From Primulina eburnea (Eukaryota; Streptophyta; Magnoliopsida; Lamiales; Gesneriaceae): DNA of 64,000 nt. Below, piece by piece: positions 57,832-64,000 of this stretch (positions are counted from its first letter, which is position 1; every line of letters begins with the position of its first letter). Under the pieces are notes generated by a model. That model was not told the origin of the DNA. It saw only the letters and a list, made by a program, of their open reading frames with translations, and did no database searches. Location of the stretch: positions 27,090,069-27,154,068 of the forward strand of contig NC_133104.1 of NCBI RefSeq assembly GCF_022965805.1, in the 5' to 3' direction. The position numbers were made by a program, and so were the translations under genes.

Positions 57832-58888
57832 ATGCCTCCTAGACGCCGTGTTGGACGCCCGAGAGGTGGTGGTGTGCACCGTCATGAGGACGGTGAGGAT
57901 CAGAGGCAAGAGAGACAGGGACCTCCACCCCCTCCACCAAACATGAATGCCCAGATGCTAGCTGGGATGACTCAGTTCTTCGCACAATTTGCGGGGAACA
58001 ATGCAGTGGGAGCCAGACAGTCGGCACCGGAGGCTATCTATGAGCGGTTCATGAAGATGCGACCAAAGGAATTCTTAGGAACATCCGATCCTATGGCAGC
58101 CGAGGGTTGGATTAAATCTCTTGAGGTTATTTTTGAGTTTATGGGGCTTGAAGATGGAGATAGGGTTCGATGTGCGACCTACTTGTTCGGAGGAGATGCT
58201 CGCCTATGGTGGGAAGGAGCATCAGTGGCTTTGGATTTGACTACTTTGAGCTGGGAGCACTTCGCAGAGGTATTCTATTCTAAATATTTTACTGAGGAGG
58301 TGCGTTCAAGGTTGACCACGGAGTTCATGACCCTGAGGCAGGAGGACTTGACTGTTACGGAGTTCATCCGTAAGTTCGAGAGGGGATGTCATTTTGTGCT
58401 CCTAATTGCTAACGATGCTGGAGCCAAGTTGAGGCATTTTCTGAATGGTCTGCGGCCGATCTTACGCCGTGATTTTAGGGTGGCTGGCCCTACTACCTAT
58501 GATGTTGCTGTTTCCAGAGCGCTAACGGCAGAGCAAGACCAGAATGATATTGAGCGCGATCGCCTAGGAAAGCGACCATTTCAGGCACCACACCGTCCTC
58601 CTCAGTCACAGCATCAGAATAAGAGATCTTTCCACGGTCCACCCAGGAACAGAGGGCCGCAGCAGCAACCGCAGGGACGAGCCGTCCCGAGGACAGTGGA
58701 GTATCCAGTCTGTGCCAGGTGCTCACGTCGTCATGCTGGGCCTTACATGTATGGTTCGGGAAAGTGTTACAAATGTGGTAGTACTGACCACATATTGAAG
58801 AATTGCCCACAGAAGAATCTGCCCACCCAGGGCAGAGTTTTTGCTCTCCATGCTGCGGAGACTAACCCGGAGACGATGCTCATGACAG
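57832..58888 (+). CDS. gag: Gypsy C gag (capsid/nucleocapsid)
   Basis: Chosen start MPPRRRVGRPRGG at 57832; the frame is open a little further upstream (57811), but the gag stub of element F starts at the same Met. Then a proline run (PPPPPPNMNAQML), the retrotransposon gag core at about residues 75-190 (ERFMKMRPKEFLGTSDP, LWWEGAS, FYSKYF, FIRKFERGC) and a basic Gln/Arg/Pro-rich region. The CCHC knuckle is CYKCGSTDHILKNC (58765-58806). A second, upstream Cys cluster (CARCSRRHAGPYMYG) has Tyr where a Cys would complete it. The unspliced frame ends at 58905; I end the exon at 58888, where a GT splice site begins. Packages element RNA in virus-like particles. Confidence 0.9.
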
Positions 58889-59085
58889 GTATCATAAATC
58901 CTTAAGTTATATTTGAAGTTTAATGTTTTGGGTTAATATTTTAAACTTAGAATTTATGATAGGATTGCATGCTTTAATCAGTGTTATTTACGGGAACGTA
59001 GGTTAGAAGAACTTTGACCTTTGCATGTCTATAAGCATAGTTCTTGTAAAACTATTAGATTTAGCATAATATTCCAATCTTTCAG
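58889..59085 (+). other. Putative intron between gag and pol of gypsy C
   Basis: 197 bp, AT-rich and stop-rich between two GC-richer coding blocks. Starts GTATCA and ends CCAATCTTTCAG with a pyrimidine-rich tract. ACTATTAG about 35 nt upstream of the end is a branch-site candidate. Joining 58888 to 59086 puts gag (frame 1) exactly in phase with protease (frame 3) and gives a continuous MTG-RIFIAG boundary. Alternatively it is an insertion that merely looks like an intron. Confidence 0.6.
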
Positions 59086-59621
59086 GGAGAATCTTTATAG
59101 CCGGTTCAGCTACGAAAGCCTTGATAGATTCAAGGGCTACTCATTCGTTCATTTCAGAAAATTTTGCGAATTCTCTCAAGATCAAATCAATTGGGCTAGA
59201 CATAGCATATTCAGTAGCATTGCCTTCGGGAGAGGAGATGACAGCTACTAATGTGATCCGAGATATAGACCTTGAACTTCATGGTAATCTTGTGTATGCG
59301 GATCTGATTGTTCTGCCGATGCCAGAATTTGATATCATTATAGGGATGGACTGGCTACTGAGGAACCGAGTTTTGATTGACTTCCAGCAGAGATCAGTTC
59401 TCGTCCGACCGCCTGGGATGGAACAATTCTTATTCGAGCCAGACAGGTATTTTAACTTACCGCGTATGATATCTTGTGTTCAGGCTAGGAAGCTCATTCG
59501 TAGAGGGTGCCGAGCATTTTTAGCTACTCTTATATCCGTTCCCGAGACGCCCAAACAGTCAGCATCCGATATTCCAGTTATCCGGAATTTTCTAGACGTT
59601 TTTCCTGATGACGTCTCTTGA
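59086..59621 (+). pseudogene. pol: Gypsy C protease region, active site altered
   Basis: In frame with gag after splicing. Reads RIFIAGSATKALIDSRATHSF: the retropepsin D-S/T-G triad is DSR because of an AGG codon at 59133-59135. IIGMDWLLRNRVLIDF near 59340 follows the usual order after the protease flap. Ends at TGA 59619-59621 within FPDDVS; pol continues in the same frame directly behind it. With the altered triad, self-processing should fail. Confidence 0.85.
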
Positions 59622-62465
59622 TTACCACCTGTGCGAGAGGTGGAATTCTCTATTGAGCTTATGCCCGGTACAACACCGATCTCAAAAGCGCCGTACAGAT
59701 TAGCACCGACGGAGATGGCAGAACTCAAGAAACAGATTCAGGAACTTCTTGACAAGGAGTTCATTCACCCAAGCTTTTCGCCATGGGGCGCACCGGTATT
59801 GTTTGTGAAGAAAAAGGATGGTTCTATGAGGCTCTGCATTGATTACCGGGAGTTGAACAACGTCACAGTGAAGAACAAATACCCACTCCCGAGGATAGAG
59901 GATTTATTTGATCAATTGGAGGGAGATTCGGTATTCTCCAAGATTGATTTGCGTTCTGGTTATCATCAGCTGAGAGTGAAAGACGCCGACGTTCTCAAGA
60001 CTGCTTTCAGGACTCGTTATGGCCACTTTGAGTTTCTTGTGATGCCGTTCGGTTTGGCGAATGCGCCAGCAATCTTCATGGATCTCAAGAATCGCGTATT
60101 CCAGCCGTATCTTGATCAGTTCGTGATAGTATTCATAGATGATATTCTCATCTACTCAAAGAATCAAGAGGATCACAGCAGACATCTGACCACAGTACTT
60201 CAGACCTTACAAAAGCACAAACTATTCGCGAAGTTCAGCAAATGCGAGTTCTGGTTAGAGAAAGTGGCGTTCTTAGGCCACGTCATTTCTAGCAGTGGGA
60301 TCGAGGTAGACCCGGCGAAAGTTGCAGCAGTCAGAGATTGGGTTGTGCCTCAAAATGCATCCGAGATCCGTAGTTTCCTTGGACTAGCAGGATACTATCG
60401 GAAGTTTATTCGAGGATTCTCCTCCATCGCAGTTCCACTCACATCATTGACGAAGAAGAATGTTAAGTATGTGTGGAGCGAGGAATGTCAGAAGAGCTTC
60501 GATACATTGAAGCAAGCTCTTATTTCGGCGCCGGTATTGGCCATGCCTTCAGGACCCGGGGATTTTGTTCTATACACCGATGCTTCGAAACTCGGGTTAG
60601 GCGCAGTATTGATGCAGCATGGGAGAGTGATAGCATATGCTTCTCGTCAGTTAAAGATTCATGAGAAGAATTATCCTACCCATGACCTAGAGTTGACAGC
60701 CGTACTATTTGCATTGAAGATTTGGAGGCACTATTTGTACGGAGAGAAGTGTCAGATCTTTACCGACCACAAAAGTCTCAAATACTTCTTTACACAGAAA
60801 GAGTTGAATATGCGGCAGAGGCGTTGGTTGGAGCTAGTAAAGGACTACGACTGTGACATTAGCTATCATCCTGGCAAAGCTAATGTAGTTGCAGACGCGT
60901 TGAGCAGGAAAGTCGCAGGGATGGCTCATTTGGTGGTTTCGAGACCTCTTCAGTCGGAGATGCAAAGGTTTGATCTAGAGACATATCCTCGAGGTAGAGT
61001 TCCTTGTCTATCTACTTTGACGATTCAGTCTTCTCTTCTAGACCGTATTCGCAGTGGACAGTTAGCATACGAGCAGTTGGCAAAGTGGAGACAGAGAGAT
61101 GAGGCCAAGGGCAGTATTTTGTACACAGTTAGAGACGGTATTGTGAGATATCGAGACAGAATATGGGTTCCTAGCAGCGATTCTATTCGAGCAGATATCT
61201 TATCTGAGGCCCATATGTCGCCGTACTCTATACATCCACGGAGTACGAAGATGTACAAAGACCTGCAGTTATTATACTGGTGGCCAGGAATGAAGAGGGA
61301 TATCAGACGTTTTGTATCCGAGTGTCTGACGTGTCAGCTAGTGAAAGCGGAACATCAGCGACCAGCAGGGTTGCTGAAGCCTCTTCCTATTCCCGAGTGG
61401 AATTGGGAGAATGTCACCATGGATTTCGTTGTCGGTTTGCCGAAGTCAGTCAGAGGGTCGAATGCTATATGGGTGATTGTGGATCGTCTTACGAAGTCAG
61501 CTCATTTCTTGCCTATTAAGACTACTTTCTCCATGATCCAGTATGCAGAGTTATATATCTGGGAGATCGTTAGACTTCATGGTATTCCCGTTTCTATAGT
61601 TTCTGACCGAGATCCTAGATTCACTTCATCATTTTGGAAGAGTCTACATTCGGCTATGGGGACGAAGTTGTTGTTTAGTACCGCTTTTCACCCACAGACA
61701 GATGGTCAGTCCGAGAGAGTTATCCAGATTTTGGAGGATCTCCTTCGTGCATGTGTTCTTGATTTCTCCGGGAGTTGGGAATCAAAGCTACCGTTAGTGG
61801 AGTTTACCTATAACAACAGTTTTCAGTCGTCTATAGGTATGGCTCCATATGAAGCACTGTACGGTCGCAAGTGTAGATCTCCTATTCATTGGGATGAAGT
61901 GGGGGAGAGATCAGAGTTGGGTCCGGAGATTGTGCAGCAGGCTGCTGATGTAGTAGTCAAGATTCGGGATAGGATGCGGACTGCTCAGAGTAGACAGAAG
62001 AGTTATGTGGATCAGAGGAGGAGAGATTTAGAGTTTGTTGTTGGTGACCATGTTTTCGTGAAGATTGCACCGATGAAAGTTGTCATGCGGTTCGGAAAGA
62101 AAGGAAAGCTCAGTCCGAGATTCATTGGACCATTTGAGATCCTCGACCGAGTTGGGACATTAGCTTATCGTGTTGCTCTTCCGCCGAAGCTGGCCGGAGT
62201 GCACAACGTCTTTCACGTCTCCATGTTGAGGAAGTATATGGCGAATCCATCGCATGTCTTGAATTTTGAGCCATTGCATCTCACTCCGAACTTGTCTTAT
62301 GAGGAAAGACCAGTGCAAATTTTAGACAGACAGGAGAAAAAGCTTCGGAACAAAATTGTCAAGCTAGTGAAAGTCAAGTGGCTCAATCATTCAGAGGAGG
62401 AAGCTACATGGGAATCTGAGCCAGAGATGAAGAGTCGATATCCCGAATTATTCGGTAAGATTTAA
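59622..62465 (+). CDS. pol: Gypsy C pol: RT, RNase H, integrase, chromodomain
   Basis: Open from 59622 to a TAA at 62463-62465; the first Met is 59631. RT carries [27 protein letters not shown] and catalytic FIDD (60132-60143). RNase H has [15 protein letters not shown] and [10 protein letters not shown]. Integrase has an HHCC finger (HPRSTKMY ... CLTCQ) and the D-D-E residues at codons 61422, 61605 and 61713. The tail ([14 protein letters not shown] ... [10 protein letters not shown]) fits a group II chromodomain, which targets insertion to heterochromatin. All catalytic residues are present, but translation depends on getting past the TGA at 59619. Confidence 0.95.
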   Translation, partial: LPPVREVEFSIELMPGTTPISKAPYRLAPTEMAELKKQIQELLDKEFIHPSFSPWGAPVLFVKKKDGSMRLCIDYRELNNVTVKNKYPLPRIEDLFDQLEGDSVFSKIDLRSGYHQLRVKDADVLKTAFRTRYGHFEFLVMPFGLANAPAIFMDLKNRVFQPYLDQFVIVFIDDILIYSKNQEDHSRHLTTVLQTLQKHKLFAKFSKCEFWLEKVAFLGHVISSSGIEVDPAKVAAVRDWVVPQNASEIRSFLGLAGYYRKFIRGFSSIAVPLTSLTKKNVKYVWSEECQKSFDTLKQALISAPVLAMPSGPGDFVLYTDASKLGLGAVLMQHGRVIAYASRQLKIHEKNYPTHDLELTAVLFALKIWRHYLYGEKCQIFTDHKSLKYFFTQKELNMRQRRWLELVKDYDCDISYHPGKANVVADALSRKVAGMAHLVVSRPLQSEMQRFDLETYPRGRVPCLSTLTIQSSLLDRIRSGQLAYEQLAKWRQRDEAKGSILYTVRDGIVRYRDRIWVPSSDSIRADILSEAHMSPYSIHPRSTKMYKDLQLLYWWPGMKRDIRRFVSECLTCQLVKAEHQRPAGLLKPLPIPEWNWENVTMDFVVGLPKSVRGSNAIWVIVDRLTKSAHFLPIKTTFSMIQYAELYIWEIVRLHGIPVSIVSDRDPRFTSSFWKSLHSAMGTKLLFSTAFHPQTDGQSERVIQILEDLLRACVLDFSGSWESKLPLVEFTYNNSFQSSIGMAPYEALYGRKCRSPIHWDEVGERSELGPEIVQQAADVVVKIRDRMRTAQSRQKSYVDQRRRDLEFVVGDHVFVKIAPMKVVMRFGKKGKLSPRFIGPFEILDRVGTLAYRVALPPKLAGVHNVFHVSMLRKYMANPSHVLNFEPLHLTPNLSYEERPVQILDRQEKKLRNKIVKLVKVKWLNHSEEEATWESEPEMKSRYPELFGKI

Positions 62466-62467
62466 TT

Positions 62468-62501
62468 TCGGGGACGAAATTTCTTTTAAGGGGGGGAGAG
62501 T
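62468..62501 (+). other. Gypsy C polypurine tract
   Basis: GGGGACGAAATTTC then AAGGGGGGGAGAG precede the LTR start TGTAGAACCC. Confidence 0.9.
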
Positions 62502-64000
62502 TGTAGAACCCGAAAATCAGATTACGTATGAGTCGTGCATAATTTCTATTATTTAAATTTAATATGAAGTTTTAAATCATGATTATTTATTTTAAAAGTA
62601 GATGTTTAGTTTTATCTTTTTAAGATAAATACACGATGTCGGACCGGAGTTTGGAGATTAGAGATAAGATTAATAATAAGAAAAATATTCCTAAATTTAA
62701 TTTAAGTCAAGGATTGATTTAATATAAAGAAATATAATGTTTAAGGATTCATTTAAATTAATTAGAGTTAAGTTATTAAATAAAATCCTTTAGGTTAATA
62801 TTTAAATAAAGCTTAAATTAAAATATGTAAATATATGTGGGGGAATTAATCTAGATATAAAATATTCAAGAAATTAAATATAACATTTAAATACTTAAAT
62901 TGTTAACCATGTAATGCCATACAAGAGTTCATGTTAAATTAAGGTGTAAAACCACTAAATTATATAATAGATGTATTCAACCTCAAGCATTTAGAATACA
63001 AGATTTAAACAATAAAATACCATGCAAATTAGTAATAATAAGTTTGGGTCCAACATTTAAAATATTTCAAAGGTTAGTAACACCCCATTCAAACCATCCT
63101 CAATGACCCCTTAAGGTGGATTTAATTCCTCATAGTTAAATCACTAATTAATAATAATTCAAATACTATGATACACATCACTTCCCCTCAACTTAATACC
63201 TGATAATTTAAAAGAGAACATACAGCAAGTTATAGGAAGGAATCGGCCAACTCAAGGAGAGGAAGAAACAAGTTGATAACCATTCACCTCCTTGACTTGT
63301 AACCCCCAACTTAATGTGTATTATAGCCCCTTTAACACCTCATTTACCATACACCTCCACCCTTAACATCATATACACTATATGCTCGAAAAACGTCAGT
63401 AAGATCAGCAGTTTAGATCGGAAGAATAGCAGCAAACTAGTAGGAGAAGAGAAGAGAAAGCCAACTCCGATCCCGTCGCGTCGTATTGTCGTTTTGATTT
63501 GTTTTCTTCAAAACAAATTTTCAGGCATGTATATATTGTTTCTTTTCTCTTCAATCAAGTCCTATAGATATTTTTAAACCATTATATAACCATGGTTCAA
63601 TCAATATCACGAAATTGACAGCAACTTTCCAAGCAAAAAGTCTGCACAGATTTTTCGGCTCTTTTGTTTCAAATTCACGGTTTTGGTGTGTTTTGTTGCT
63701 TACAGGGAGTTGCTCGATTCCAAGCTTTTAAGGCTGCTTCTAGACATGATTTATAGTGTGTTAGGGTGTTGTTGGTTCAATGGTTTAAGTCCAAACACTC
63801 AAAAAATAAAGAAAAGACAGCAATCTTTTTCTTAGATGCAGAATTGGAGCACAGTTTTGTCATTTGGTTGTTTAGGGTGAGGGTTTGAATCAGGGTGGTT
63901 CCAGGGACTGTAACTACAGTCTCGAACCTTCTTTATCATGTCTAGGACGTGACCAAATCACCTTTTCAAAGCTTGTGTCATAGGTCCCTCAGATTTTTAC
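62502..64000 (+). repeat. Gypsy C 3' LTR, partial
   Basis: First 1499 bp of the 3' LTR; the window ends inside it. Near-identical to 54569-56067. Confidence 0.95.

Larger units (their letters stand above)
54569..64000 (+). mobile_element. Gypsy element C (Tekay/Del-type chromovirus), runs off window
   Basis: 5' LTR 54569-57584, primer site, gag, intron-like gap, protease, RT, RNase H, integrase, chromodomain, polypurine tract, and the first 1499 bp of the 3' LTR. The preceding 5 bp are GAAAT; the right target duplication is outside the window. About six differences across the 1.5 kb of comparable LTR (about 0.4%) indicate a recent insertion. Most complete element here and a candidate helper type for D, E and F. 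Confidence 0.95.

Noticed and set aside
58493..58810. 105-codon minus-strand frame
   Set aside because: Shadow of gag on the opposite strand.

Overview
The window is a stretch of plant nuclear DNA made almost entirely of nested retroelements. I see no host protein-coding gene, tRNA, rRNA or CRISPR array. Evidence for a plant is the set of initiator-tRNA-Met primer sites (TGGTATCAGAGCC), Ty3/gypsy chromovirus polyproteins of the Tekay/Del type with very long LTRs (2.7-3.3 kb), a Ty1/copia remnant, and Caulimoviridae-like (plant pararetrovirus) genes. A eudicot, possibly an asterid, is likely, but the species cannot be fixed from sequence alone.

Oldest layer: three copies of one endogenous pararetrovirus-like element (EPRV). 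Copy 1 is on the minus strand (2701-4518 plus 24418-30153). Copies 2 (30154-36549) and 3 (49784-54568) are on the plus strand. Copies 1 and 2 stand head to head; copies 2 and 3 look like a tandem pair that once shared one promoter/leader repeat. Each copy carries movement protein, coat protein with a CCHC knuckle, aspartic protease and a viroplasmin/RNase-H hybrid-binding domain. Copies 1 and 2 also carry a C-terminal ORF of unknown function. None contains reverse transcriptase or RNase H, which is the most interesting point in the window.

Later layers: (i) a 19.9-kb block (4519-24417) in copy 1, bounded by 61-bp inverted copia-LTR ends and a 5-bp duplication GTTTG. It holds a copia RNase H remnant, a broken gypsy pol (6122-10161, itself interrupted by another LTR insertion), several LTR fragments in both orientations, and an intact non-autonomous gypsy element F (16045-24324, TSD TGGAT). 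(ii) Gypsy element E (minus strand, truncated) at the copy 2/copy 3 boundary, with non-autonomous element D (36864-45812, TSD GTGAG) inside its LTR. (iii) Gypsy element C (54569 to beyond the window end) in copy 3, the only element with near-complete gag-pol. Its gag and pol are separated by a GT-AG intron-like segment, and its pol carries a protease active-site change and one stop codon.

D, E and F are non-autonomous relatives of C-type elements. They share the primer site, leader and polypurine tract, and a related non-coding interior, and presumably rely on C-like proteins in trans. By the same logic the EPRV copies may have relied on a reverse transcriptase from another component. LTR comparisons by eye put D as youngest, then C, then F; the EPRV copies are older and carry several frame-breaking lesions.
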